This document shows, piece by piece, positions 1 to 6,896 of a stretch of 64,000 nt of DNA. A program made the position numbers and the translations under genes. The notes beneath the pieces were generated by a model that was given only the letters and a program-made list of their open reading frames with translations, made no database searches and had not been told where the DNA came from. The stretch comes from UMGS1279 sp045577695 (lineage in GTDB: Bacteria; Bacillota; Clostridia; Oscillospirales; Acutalibacteraceae). The DNA is taken from positions 1 through 64,000 of the forward strand of contig JAZNIW010000002.1 of assembly GCA_045577695.1 (NCBI GenBank), in the 5' to 3' direction. How positions within the stretch are numbered: the stretch's first letter is position 1; the number at the start of each line of letters is the position of its first letter.

Positions 1-690
1 ATATTGCGCAATCTCAGCCGGGGTGGTGAATTTTTTATCGCCCGCCTCGTTGGAGACTACAACGCCCTCGGTCGGAACCTGTACCGTGCGACCTTGCGTT
101 ACCTCATAAGGGTCAATCCATTCGCCGTCAGCCATAGTGTCGGTCACCTTATCGGTGATCAGGATGCCGTCACCCTCTACCAATTTGAAATTAGAAAGAG
201 TGATAGCGCCGTTACCTTTCAGTACACGGAAAACCAAGGTGTGGTCTACCGCAGTAGCACCGGTGGTAAAGGTCAGTTTGGAAGATCCATCTCCCGGAGT
301 GGCTTTTACTAGGAAGGGGGTGGAATCGGTGTCGACCCATTGACCGTTTATCCAAGCAGGAGCGCCGGCAACGATACCGGACAAGCCTTCTTGCCACGTA
401 CCACCGTTTACGGTGCTTTCGTAATCAAAGGTCAGGGTGTACATCGTGTTTGCCGCCAAGCCTTTAATGCTGGTGTAAACACTGTGGTTGTCGTCAGCAA
501 TAGACTGCGGAATCGTAACGGAACCGTCACCGGCCGCATTGTCTATGGGTGCTCCGGTGCTTTTGCTCGTCCACACGCCATCGGCAATTTCATCGCCGGT
601 AGGAATGGCGAAGGCCGATTGCATTGTGAGACAGGAAACCGTTGTGAACAACAGCACCACTGACAACAGGATGGATAATAACTTTTTCAA
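1..690 (-). CDS. secreted surface protein, partial (3' end beyond window)
   Basis: An open frame with no stop runs from a TTG start at 690 down to the window edge (230 codons visible). GGAGG lies at 699-703 with good spacing to the TTG; an in-frame ATG at 705 overlaps this RBS and is less likely. The product begins with a lysine pair, a hydrophobic segment and an SAFA-type cleavage region, so it is probably exported. After it come jelly-roll-like segments with the phrases IPTGDEIADG, YTLTFDY and ITLSNFKL, which resemble carbohydrate-binding or immunoglobulin-like modules; the exact family was not recognised. It is clearly paralogous to the next gene downstream of it in the window, which has VPTGNEIADG and YTLTFDKV in the same order. 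The function is unknown; glycan binding at the cell surface is an inference from architecture and from the nearby glycosidase and binding protein. Confidence 0.75.
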   Translation of the reverse strand, partial: MKKLLSILLSVVLLFTTVSCLTMQSAFAIPTGDEIADGVWTSKSTGAPIDNAAGDGSVTIPQSIADDNHSVYTSIKGLAANTMYTLTFDYESTVNGGTWQEGLSGIVAGAPAWINGQWVDTDSTPFLVKATPGDGSSKLTFTTGATAVDHTLVFRVLKGNGAITLSNFKLVEGDGILITDKVTDTMADGEWIDPYEVTQGRTVQVPTEGVVVSNEAGDKKFTTPAEIAQY

Positions 691-760
691 TTTGTTTACC
701 TCCATTCTGGATGGTGAATTTTTTGTTTCACTACCTTGGGGCAGTAAAACGATATGACCT

Positions 761-850
761 TTGTAGGGGCCATTCACAACCCACCGAATTATTTCAATTT
801 CCCGTGGGTTGCTTTTTGAAATAAAGGTGACTAATGAATCACCCCTACAA
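761..850. repeat. palindromic intergenic element
   Basis: A 90-bp stretch between the two paralogous surface genes has outer arms TTGTAGGGG (761-769) and CCCCTACAA (842-850). The symmetry continues imperfectly inwards (ATTCA at 772-776 against TGAAT at 835-839). Inner arms CAACCCAC (777-784) and GTGGGTTG (804-811) form a second stem, and TTATTTCAA (789-797) with TTGAAATAA (816-824) forms a competing one. It looks like a REP- or MITE-type palindromic unit rather than a terminator, because no T-run follows the outer stem. Confidence 0.5.
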
Positions 851-875
851 GAAGTACCGAAATAATGTTTTGGTT

Positions 876-907
876 CGATACGGGCGGCGGTAAAACCGCC
901 CGTATCG
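876..907 (-). terminator. terminator-like hairpin after surface gene
   Basis: A perfect 12-bp stem (876-887 with 896-907, arms CGATACGGGCGG and CCGCCCGTATCG) and an 8-base loop lie 40 bases past the stop of the minus-strand surface gene. The tract that follows on the minus strand is only weakly U-rich, so termination may be partial, or the stem may protect the 3' end of the mRNA. Confidence 0.55.
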
Positions 908-948
908 ATTTTCTACGTAATTCAAGCGAAATCGAAAACCTTTATACC

Positions 949-2391
949 TTATTCTGCCAACCAAGCCTCATAAGCGGCACGGATAACACCGTCATTGGCA
1001 TCCAAAATATTGTTTACGATCAATTGATCTGCTTCAGAACCTTTGGAAAGAATACCCTTCATTACATCGTAGATGCAGTAGGTGTTGGTAGTGCCGTAAA
1101 TAACGGTACCATCGGCCAACTTAACGTAAGAACGTACCGACATATCTACATTGTATTGACTGGGTTGCAAGCCGGTCAAAGCGGCCGACATAGTAGAGTA
1201 GTTGCTATCCTCGCTAAAGAACTTGCGAACCGCACCGTTGTCACCATAGGCAACGCCATTCTTTGCTCCATCGGTTTCAAGGGTGAGTTCACCGTCTACC
1301 TTAGCAGCAACAGCGGCAACCATACCAACTTCGGCAACGGCTTTTCCATTGACGCCGTTGGTCAACATCGATTTATCGATGGCTTCAATGAAGCGGAGAC
1401 CTTGTTTCGTTTCAGCACTGGCGGCGCGAATGGAGGTTCCGACAAACTCGTAAACCGCAGTCTTAGAAAGAACGAAGTTAGAAAGGGTAAAGGTGCTGAT
1501 ATTATTTTGACGAAGCATTACCGTGTAATCGCCAGCCGCATCGGTAGTAAAGCGGATGGTGATGATTTCATCGGTGTGGGTGGCAGTGTAGTCGTAAGAA
1601 GCAACCTTCTCGGAAGTGAGGGTATCGCCATCAAAGGTGGGAGTGCTACCCGCTACTACAGCCGAAGTGTTAGCCAGCAAATAGAAGTTTTCGCCGGCAT
1701 TGTGGGTCATTGTCAAGGTGTAAGTGGTTTTTGCATCCAAACCGGCAATCGTGGTGTATAACCATTGATAGTTTGCACTCGTAACGTTAATCGCATTGCT
1801 ACTAACGGTATGGTCAGCCCCACGGTCGAACCATGTGCCGTTCACTACAGCGTTACCGGCAATTTCTTCGGGAGTGGGAGGTGCCACTTCCGTCAGACAG
1901 AAGTTGCTAAGAGTAGTTGTCCCCCCATTGATGACACGGAATAAAAGGGAGTAATCCGTAACATCGGTAGTAGTGAATTCAATGGTATAGGTCGAACCGT
2001 TTAAGGTCGGTGTGCCCAACATAGGGTTAACGCTTCTCTCAATATAATTATAATGCGGCTCGGCCCAAGTGAGGGATGTTCCGGCCACCACGCCGGAAAC
2101 CGATTGGTGCAAATCGGTACCTACTTTGTCGAAGGTTAATGTATAGTTCGTGTTGGGTTTCAACCCTTTTATAAAAGTATAGGCGGTGTGGTTATTGCTG
2201 ATTACATCTGCCGGGATAGCGAAAGCGCCTTCCCCGGCCGTATCGGTATACGGCGTGTTTTTCTGCATAGAGGAAAACCATTCACCGTCGGCAATTTCAT
2301 TGCCGGTGGGTACGGTAGCCGAGGCGCTACCGGTAAATACCATTGTGAGCAACATCACAACGGAAAGTAGAATTGCGAGTGACTTTTTCAT
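949..2391 (-). CDS. secreted surface protein with two repeated modules
   Basis: A 480-residue protein with a classical signal peptide: MKKS, a hydrophobic core, then a SASA-type cleavage region near residue 26. Two modules of about 140 residues follow, each with an initial E-I-A-x-G segment, a YTLT strand and a closing LSNFxL strand (roughly 28-165 and 172-312). The C-terminal part (about 315-480) contains a RAASAETKQGLRF phrase and a RSYVKLADGTVIYG phrase, of the kind seen at the ends of large clostridial surface proteins. The ATG at 2391 is preferred over upstream codons because AAAGGAG lies about 12 bases before it. It is the intact paralogue of the truncated gene at 1-690. No catalytic signature was seen, so it is probably a binding or structural exoprotein. 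It lies downstream of the glycosidase on the same strand. Confidence 0.8.
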   Translation of the reverse strand: MKKSLAILLSVVMLLTMVFTGSASATVPTGNEIADGEWFSSMQKNTPYTDTAGEGAFAIPADVISNNHTAYTFIKGLKPNTNYTLTFDKVGTDLHQSVSGVVAGTSLTWAEPHYNYIERSVNPMLGTPTLNGSTYTIEFTTTDVTDYSLLFRVINGGTTTLSNFCLTEVAPPTPEEIAGNAVVNGTWFDRGADHTVSSNAINVTSANYQWLYTTIAGLDAKTTYTLTMTHNAGENFYLLANTSAVVAGSTPTFDGDTLTSEKVASYDYTATHTDEIITIRFTTDAAGDYTVMLRQNNISTFTLSNFVLSKTAVYEFVGTSIRAASAETKQGLRFIEAIDKSMLTNGVNGKAVAEVGMVAAVAAKVDGELTLETDGAKNGVAYGDNGAVRKFFSEDSNYSTMSAALTGLQPSQYNVDMSVRSYVKLADGTVIYGTTNTYCIYDVMKGILSKGSEADQLIVNNILDANDGVIRAAYEAWLAE

Positions 2392-2435
2392 CGTTGAAAT
2401 TAGCTCCTTTCTTTTGGTGGGCAAATGATTTCATC

Positions 2436-2467
2436 CCCATTATTTTTCTCGAAACAAAAACAATGGG
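2436..2467. repeat. 12-bp perfect hairpin between glycosidase and surface gene
   Basis: Arms CCCATTATTTTT (2436-2447) and AAAAACAATGGG (2456-2467) pair over 12 positions, one of them G-U when read on the minus strand, around an 8-base loop. The stem lies between two minus-strand genes and is not followed by a T-run. It may be an mRNA processing or stability element rather than a full terminator. Confidence 0.45.
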
Positions 2468-2503
2468 CACTTGCCTTTAAAACTAGAATAATCAGATTGG
2501 GCT

Positions 2504-3478
2504 TTATAGATGCTTGAGTAATCGCAATGCGCGCATTTGATCTTCGTCAATCGTGCCGTCGGGTTCATAGCGGATATCAAAGGTGATGATACCGCCGCGG
2601 TTATGTACCTCATCCATATAGTCAAATAGCCAACCGGGTTTGTACTTGCAGCCTTTTCCGCCCCAACCTTCAACCTCGCAAGGGGTTTGGGCCAGGAAGG
2701 TTAAAATGTGCCAACGAGCACCGCAACCATCCATATAAGGATGGTAAGGCAATTTGCCCAAAGTAACCACTTCGCCGGCAGTATAATCATCATACTTGGC
2801 GCCGCGGCGAGGACTTAGTACGAGTTCAGCATTATCCTGATCGATACAGCTTTCAATGTTTGTTGCAATGGCTGCATCGGGGTTCCCCGCTCGGAAAGCA
2901 TCGGCATAGATTTTCAGTAGTTCATGGCGATTTTTGTAATCACCAACCCACATACCATCTTGCCACCATGCTTTAACTTTTTTACCATACCGGAGGCTAT
3001 ATTCTCGAGCCACCTCGGCCCATTTTTCTACGAATTCTTTGGTGATGACTCGTTTTTCATCATCCCACGTATCAAAAGCTGCTTTGGCTTTTGGGTCGCG
3101 AGAAAGTCCGTCACCGGTGAAATATAACATTAGGCCGATATCATACTTATCTAGCGCTTTGATAAGTCGGTCGATGAAGTCAATGCGGGAACAAGCCTCA
3201 CCCGGCTTGTAACCGGTGATTCTATCGAATGTTTCGTTGGGGGCGATCATCCAACGGTATAACTGACAAATCGTAACGCCGCACCAACCAGCGCCGATTT
3301 CATTCAATTGTGCCGCAAAATGATCCACATCAAAGGCTTCTAATCTCTTTTCCCAAGCAGTAAGCTGGGTAGGGTCATCCGAAACCTCTTCCTCAGGCAA
3401 ATTAGCACCGAGTAGATGAATAAATACTCCCCATTTTCGCTCATACATCCATAATGAACGATCATTTTCTTTTGGCAT
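2504..3478 (-). CDS. GH29-like alpha-L-fucosidase family protein
   Basis: A 324-residue protein without a signal peptide, so probably cytoplasmic. The opening WGVFIHLLG resembles the KFGIFIHWG start of glycoside hydrolase family 29. The segment FDVDHFAAQLNEIGAGW matches the family's FDADxWAxLAKxAGAKY stretch. WWQDGMW near residue 170 occupies the place of the family's WFDGG(x)W nucleophile region, so that Asp is the candidate nucleophile. It is shorter than typical GH29 enzymes, which carry a C-terminal beta-sandwich domain that is absent here. AAGGAGG precedes the ATG. It follows a 33-codon ORF on the same strand and precedes a surface protein gene. It would act on imported fucosylated or related sugars; substrate and exact family remain an inference. 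Confidence 0.6.
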   Translation of the reverse strand: MPKENDRSLWMYERKWGVFIHLLGANLPEEEVSDDPTQLTAWEKRLEAFDVDHFAAQLNEIGAGWCGVTICQLYRWMIAPNETFDRITGYKPGEACSRIDFIDRLIKALDKYDIGLMLYFTGDGLSRDPKAKAAFDTWDDEKRVITKEFVEKWAEVAREYSLRYGKKVKAWWQDGMWVGDYKNRHELLKIYADAFRAGNPDAAIATNIESCIDQDNAELVLSPRRGAKYDDYTAGEVVTLGKLPYHPYMDGCGARWHILTFLAQTPCEVEGWGGKGCKYKPGWLFDYMDEVHNRGGIITFDIRYEPDGTIDEDQMRALRLLKHL

Positions 3479-3523
3479 GAGAAATTTCCTCCTTAAACAT
3501 ACGGGGTTTCTTTTTGCTGAAGC

Positions 3524-3625
3524 TTATTCTTCCCCTTCCATTTCAATGTCGAAAGAAACATCGTTCATTTGCTCTGTTTTTAACAGTGGCTTTACTTCAA
3601 CGATCGGGGTCTCGTAGATTTTCAT
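3524..3625 (-). CDS. 33-residue acidic peptide
   Basis: A short ORF too small for most gene callers. It starts at an ATG at 3625 preceded by AAGGAG about 12 bases upstream, and encodes a peptide that begins MKIYETPIVEVKPLL and ends in an acidic tail MEGEE. The Y-x-x-P-x-V-E-V pattern is seen in many very short clostridial peptides of unknown role, some of which are precursors of modified peptides. No cysteine is present and no modification enzyme lies nearby. It sits 45 bases upstream of the glycosidase start on the same strand and so is probably its first co-transcribed gene. The function is unknown. Confidence 0.55.
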   Translation of the reverse strand: MKIYETPIVEVKPLLKTEQMNDVSFDIEMEGEE

Positions 3626-3750
3626 TTCTCTCTCTCATCTCCTTCTTTTTCTTAATTTAAGGATAACTCTTGCGCGCAAAAAACGGTGAAAAATCCAAAC
3701 GGGTTTCCGCTTAGATTTTCGGGTTGACAAAAAGCCTTGCTCTTTGCCAT

Positions 3751-3788
3751 ATTATACTGGCATCGAGAGGGAGAAGGCCCCCTCTCGA
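3751..3788 (-). promoter_or_regulatory. -10 box with palindrome in place of -35, for glycosidase operon
   Basis: On the minus strand a perfect TATAAT (complement of ATTATA at 3751-3756) lies upstream of the small peptide and glycosidase genes. No TTGACA-like -35 is present. Instead a palindrome with 9-bp arms (TCGAGAGGG at 3763-3771 and CCCTCTCGA at 3780-3788) fills the -35 region. This suggests a regulated promoter with a repressor or activator operator. Which regulator binds is unknown. Confidence 0.4.
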
Positions 3789-3869
3789 CACAGAGTATCC
3801 GATTTTAAGAACAATTTTCAGCGAACGATTTCAGCAAAACTTTTTAGGATGCTGCGTAAATTGGCGCTC

Positions 3870-5399
3870 TTATTTAGCGCGTTTCATTTTGCTGTTAACC
3901 TTTTTAATTGCGCTGTTAATGGCGCCTTTTTGAGAATTGAGTACGGTGGTAACGTTGTTGGGAGTCGAAGCTCTCAATTTTTCAGCAATATTGTCATAGC
4001 TGGTACCAACCGTCTCTACTACGCCGTAAGCGGTAGCAAGTTTCTTTTTCGCACTGCTCTTGGTAACCAAGTTGAAAACAGTTTTGCACTGACTGTTTAA
4101 GAAAGAATTGTCATAATCGAAGTTCTTAATATCCAAATAGTAACGGAGGAAGTAAGCAGCACCTTCTACATTCTTAGCACCCTTGGCTACGCCCCAAGCT
4201 TTGGAACGGTAGGGAGTGTAAGAGGTAGCAGTGGTGGGACCGGCAACCGGAACGGCATGCACATCGAGTTTTTGTTTGGCCAAATCGGTGAAGCCCCAGT
4301 CAGATTCTTTCCACAAACCGTAGGTGATACAAGTGTACATACCAACTTTACCACTCTTGAAGCCGGCTTGGTCGTTACCCGACATCAAACCTTCTTGGTT
4401 AAGGGTTGCAATTTCTTGCCATACCTTCGTCAACATGCTCGAACCCATATTGAGTTTGAACTGACTGCTTTTGCTGTCATAGGTTACGAAATCTTGACCG
4501 GCGGCCAACATCATAGTGTCACGCTCGTAGGTGGAAATACCGGTGTAACCTTTACCGGCCGATTTAACCTTTTGGGCGATATCGCGTTGGGTGGACCAGT
4601 TCCACTTACCTTGTTTGTAGAGGTCATACGGCATAGTTTTTACACCGCATTCTTTCAAAATCTTGGGCACATAATACGTTACGTAGTGAACGTCGGAGTT
4701 GTTCCAAGATTTTTCCATAGCAACACCGTAGTATTTGCCATTGATCTTTGTGTTTTCCATCATTTTCTTATCCCAGCATTTATCATCCAAACGGAAGATT
4801 TCCGAATCTAAGGGTTGCATGCCGTTGATGGCAACAGAGGGGAATCTTTTACCGTCTAAGAAGATAACGTCAGGAGAGTTTTTACCGGCAATCATCGAAA
4901 CCAATTTGGTAGAATACTGCGGTTCGGTGGTTTGTACCACGGTTACTTTACAACCGGTTTTCTTTTGGAAATCTTCTACCAATTTCTTTTCGGTATCGTG
5001 GAAAGAACGCCACATCAAAATGGTGATGCCCTTTTTCTTTACCGATTCCGGCATGGTAGACAGATAGTTGGCATCCCAAGTGGATTTCTTGGCAACGGTA
5101 GAACCGCCGTTGTTGGTGCCATTGTTGTTATTGTTGTTGGTGCCGTTGTTGGTTTGGCCCGGTTTCGAGCTGGCATCGGATTCGGTTTTGTCGCCAGATT
5201 CGGTTTTGTCGCCAGCTTCGGTTTCGTCACCGGCTTCGGTTTCGCCGCCTTGGTTGACGTCACCGCCTTCTTCCTGCTGGGAGTTGCTGGGTTGGTCAAT
5301 GCTTCCGGAATTGGGGTCGCAAGCCGTGAAGCACATAACAATTGCCATCATCAGAGCAATCAGCGCCAACCAGCGTTTGTTGGTTAAAATGCTTTTCAT
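3870..5399 (-). CDS. ABC transporter substrate-binding lipoprotein, family 1
   Basis: A 509-residue extracellular solute-binding protein of the sugar-binding type. It has a lipoprotein signal with the lipobox FTAC (Cys27), so it should be anchored to the outer face of the membrane. A low-complexity linker of Glu/Asp/Gly/Thr repeats and an Asn-rich run (about residues 40-95) follows. The binding domain starts near GITILMWRSFHDTEKKLVEDF and contains KNSPDVIFLDG, typical of the family. ATG 5399 is chosen because GGAGG lies 8 bases upstream; an in-frame codon at 5414 lies before this RBS. No permease or ATPase gene adjoins it, so it probably works with permeases elsewhere, perhaps with the MsmK-like ATPase at 19576-20718. 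The AraC regulator starts divergently from the shared upstream region and is a plausible controller. Confidence 0.85.
   Translation of the reverse strand: MKSILTNKRWLALIALMMAIVMCFTACDPNSGSIDQPSNSQQEEGGDVNQGGETEAGDETEAGDKTESGDKTESDASSKPGQTNNGTNNNNNNGTNNGGSTVAKKSTWDANYLSTMPESVKKKGITILMWRSFHDTEKKLVEDFQKKTGCKVTVVQTTEPQYSTKLVSMIAGKNSPDVIFLDGKRFPSVAINGMQPLDSEIFRLDDKCWDKKMMENTKINGKYYGVAMEKSWNNSDVHYVTYYVPKILKECGVKTMPYDLYKQGKWNWSTQRDIAQKVKSAGKGYTGISTYERDTMMLAAGQDFVTYDSKSSQFKLNMGSSMLTKVWQEIATLNQEGLMSGNDQAGFKSGKVGMYTCITYGLWKESDWGFTDLAKQKLDVHAVPVAGPTTATSYTPYRSKAWGVAKGAKNVEGAAYFLRYYLDIKNFDYDNSFLNSQCKTVFNLVTKSSAKKKLATAYGVVETVGTSYDNIAEKLRASTPNNVTTVLNSQKGAINSAIKKVNSKMKRAK
5179..5250. repeat. 18-bp tandem repeat inside binding-protein linker
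   Basis: Four consecutive 18-bp units lie in frame in the linker of the binding protein. The first two on the plus strand (5179-5196 and 5197-5214) are identical; the other two (5215-5232, 5233-5250) differ at a few positions. They encode the repeating six-residue pattern E-A/S-G-D-x-T. Copy number may vary by slippage. Confidence 0.75.
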
Positions 5400-5731
5400 A
5401 TTTTTTACCTCCATAAAAATTTATCTTGAAAATGATATATAACATATCATCATTTCCCGTAAAATGGAAGCCGCAAGGCTTTTTGAGGGCATTTGCCAAA
5501 AAAGTTATATTGAAAACGGTGGGAGAGCAGGTGAAAGTTTTTCTCTCCCGCAGTAGGGAAAACATATCCATTTTTTCCTTTATTTTCAAGAGGTTTTCAT
5601 TTTGAAATAAGCAAAGAAAGCCACCTTTTTAATCCTCTTTAAAAATAGCATTTTTCACTTGCAATTACAAGACAAATGTGCTACAATATATAGACAAATT
5701 ATCGTCAAACCAAAAAGGAGAAGTTTTCACT
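5400..5731. other. divergent intergenic region, binding protein / AraC regulator
   Basis: No gene is seen here. It holds the leader of the binding-protein gene on the minus strand and the AraC promoter on the plus strand. Two dyads are visible: AAATGAT/ATCATTT at 5430-5436 and 5449-5455, close to the binding-protein start, and GGGAGAG/CTCTCCC around 5522-5549, a stem within the probable leader of the minus-strand gene. Either could be an AraC or repressor binding site; this is an inference from symmetry and position. Confidence 0.35.
5659..5687 (+). promoter_or_regulatory. sigma-A promoter of AraC-family gene
   Basis: TTGCAA (5659-5664), a 17-bp spacer and TACAAT (5682-5687) lie 45 bases before the ATG of the AraC-family gene. 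Confidence 0.6.
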
Positions 5732-6505
5732 ATGTTTGATATTATCGACCAAAATATTTCCCGTTTTTTTACGGCGGTTCGGTACCGCGATATCGATGTG
5801 CAAACCCACTCACACGGTAATTTAGAAATTTTAGTGGTAACCGCGGGAACCCTTACGGTAGAACTGGGAGGAAAAGCCCTTACGGTGGCGGCCGGTCAAG
5901 CCGTTTTTATCCCACCGTTTGTACCGCACGCCTTTCCTTTTACGGCGCCGCACACCCTACACGCTCTGCTGTTCACCAAAGAATTTATTCCGCCCTTTTA
6001 TCATCTGCTTAGAAAAAATACGCCTTCTCAATTCACCTTTCCCGTATCGGGTGAAACCTTATCTCTGTTAGACCGGTTTCTTCCCCGCGAGCGAGAGTGT
6101 GATAACTATTTTTACGGTATGGCTGTATTAGGGCCGCTGATCGGTGAGCTTTTGCAACACTGCCGCCTGAAACCCAGCCAAGCACCCTTAAACGATGCCT
6201 TTTACGAGGCACTGGCTTACATGGATGAACACGCTGCGGAACCGTTATCTCGCGATACCGTGGCCAAAGCGGTGGGAGTGCATCCCTCTACCTTGAGCGA
6301 GTGTTTTTCGCACCATATGCAAAGCAATTTCAACCAGGTGCTTAACCACATCCGTTGCTCAAACGCGGCCTTGCTGATGCAAAAAAGCGATAAATCCTTG
6401 ACCGAGATTGCCTTTTCTACCGGTTTTGGCAGTATTCGCAGTTTTAATCGCGCTTTTCTGAAAACCTATGGTTCTACCCCTTCGGAATTCCGTAGGGCAA
6501 AATAG
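5732..6505 (+). CDS. AraC-family transcriptional regulator with cupin sensor domain
   Basis: A 257-residue regulator. Residues about 15-110 form a cupin-like sugar-sensing domain (HSHGNLEILVVTAGTL, then AGQAVFIPPFVPHAF). The last 100 residues carry a double helix-turn-helix; the second ends with IAFSTGFGSIRSFNRAFLKTYGSTPSEFR, which fits the AraC consensus. ATG 5732 is used because AAAGGAG sits 12 bases upstream; earlier in-frame starts lack an RBS. It is divergent from the sugar-type binding lipoprotein gene and so is a likely activator of that gene and perhaps of the glycosidase unit. The effector is unknown. Confidence 0.88.
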   Translation: MFDIIDQNISRFFTAVRYRDIDVQTHSHGNLEILVVTAGTLTVELGGKALTVAAGQAVFIPPFVPHAFPFTAPHTLHALLFTKEFIPPFYHLLRKNTPSQFTFPVSGETLSLLDRFLPRERECDNYFYGMAVLGPLIGELLQHCRLKPSQAPLNDAFYEALAYMDEHAAEPLSRDTVAKAVGVHPSTLSECFSHHMQSNFNQVLNHIRCSNAALLMQKSDKSLTEIAFSTGFGSIRSFNRAFLKTYGSTPSEFRRAK

Positions 6506-6687
6506 CACAAAAATCGACCCAAAAGTGTTCATTTTTTTATCGAATGTTTTTTCATTATAATACATACTGACCAAAATTTCAATAGTCTTTTTTTATTTTA
6601 TTGTAGCTTTTTTCGAAAATAAATAACCCGTGTTATCATTTTCAATATTTTTTCACGAAAAAGTCATAAACGGTTCAAAAATTCCTC
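6506..6687. other. AT-rich spacer after AraC gene
   Basis: Non-coding and AT-rich. I see no clear terminator for the AraC gene and no ORF with an RBS. The metK promoter starts at its right end. Confidence 0.5.
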
Positions 6688-6715
6688 TTGACTTTTCTCT
6701 TTCTTATGTTACAAT
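6688..6715 (+). promoter_or_regulatory. promoter of SAM riboswitch-metK unit
   Basis: TTGACT (6688-6693), a 16-bp spacer and TACAAT (6710-6715) lie about 30 bases before the riboswitch. Confidence 0.65.
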
Positions 6716-6743
6716 ATTCTACGAAAATTTTATAGATATTATT

Positions 6744-6837
6744 CCTTATCGAGAGTGACGGAGGGGTCAGGCCCGTTGATGTCCGGCAACCTGTTTTTCA
6801 AGGTGCTAAATCCTGCGGCAAACGCCGAAAGATGAGG
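6744..6837 (+). ncRNA. SAM-I (S-box) riboswitch
   Basis: The conserved S-box core is readable: CTTATCGAGAG, then GGAGGGGTCAGGCCC, GATGTCCGGCAACC, AAGGTGCTAAATCCTGC, and GAAAGATGAG. Helix P1 is complete, pairing CCTTATC (6744-6750) with GATGAGG (6831-6837). The 3' strand of P1 can pair instead with CTCAT in the terminator stem just downstream, giving the usual switch: SAM bound allows termination, SAM absent allows read-through into metK. Confidence 0.95.
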
Positions 6838-6848
6838 GTTTCTTTTTT

Positions 6849-6877
6849 AAACCACTCATTCTGCGAGTGGTTTTTTT
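6849..6877 (+). terminator. riboswitch-controlled intrinsic terminator
   Basis: The stem AACCACTC...GAGTGGTT around 6849-6872 is followed by a run of seven T. It sits between the SAM-I aptamer and metK and contains the CTCAT that can pair with the P1 3' strand. Confidence 0.9.
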
Positions 6878-6896
6878 AATGAAGGAGGAAAAAACA

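Noticed and set aside
865..1761. 298-codon plus-strand ORF opposite the surface gene
   Set aside because: Lies wholly antisense to the well-supported minus-strand gene, has no RBS and no family features.
3724..3760. TTGACA near 3724 as a plus-strand promoter
   Set aside because: Nearest -10-like box is about 20 bases away and no plus-strand gene follows; the minus-strand reading is more sensible.
5110..5155. Possible CRISPR or satellite (GTTGTT-rich)
   Set aside because: It is the Asn-rich coding linker of the binding protein, with no spacers.
5068..5442. Repetitive plus-strand ORF over the binding-protein linker
   Set aside because: Produced by the repeats of the minus-strand gene; no RBS.
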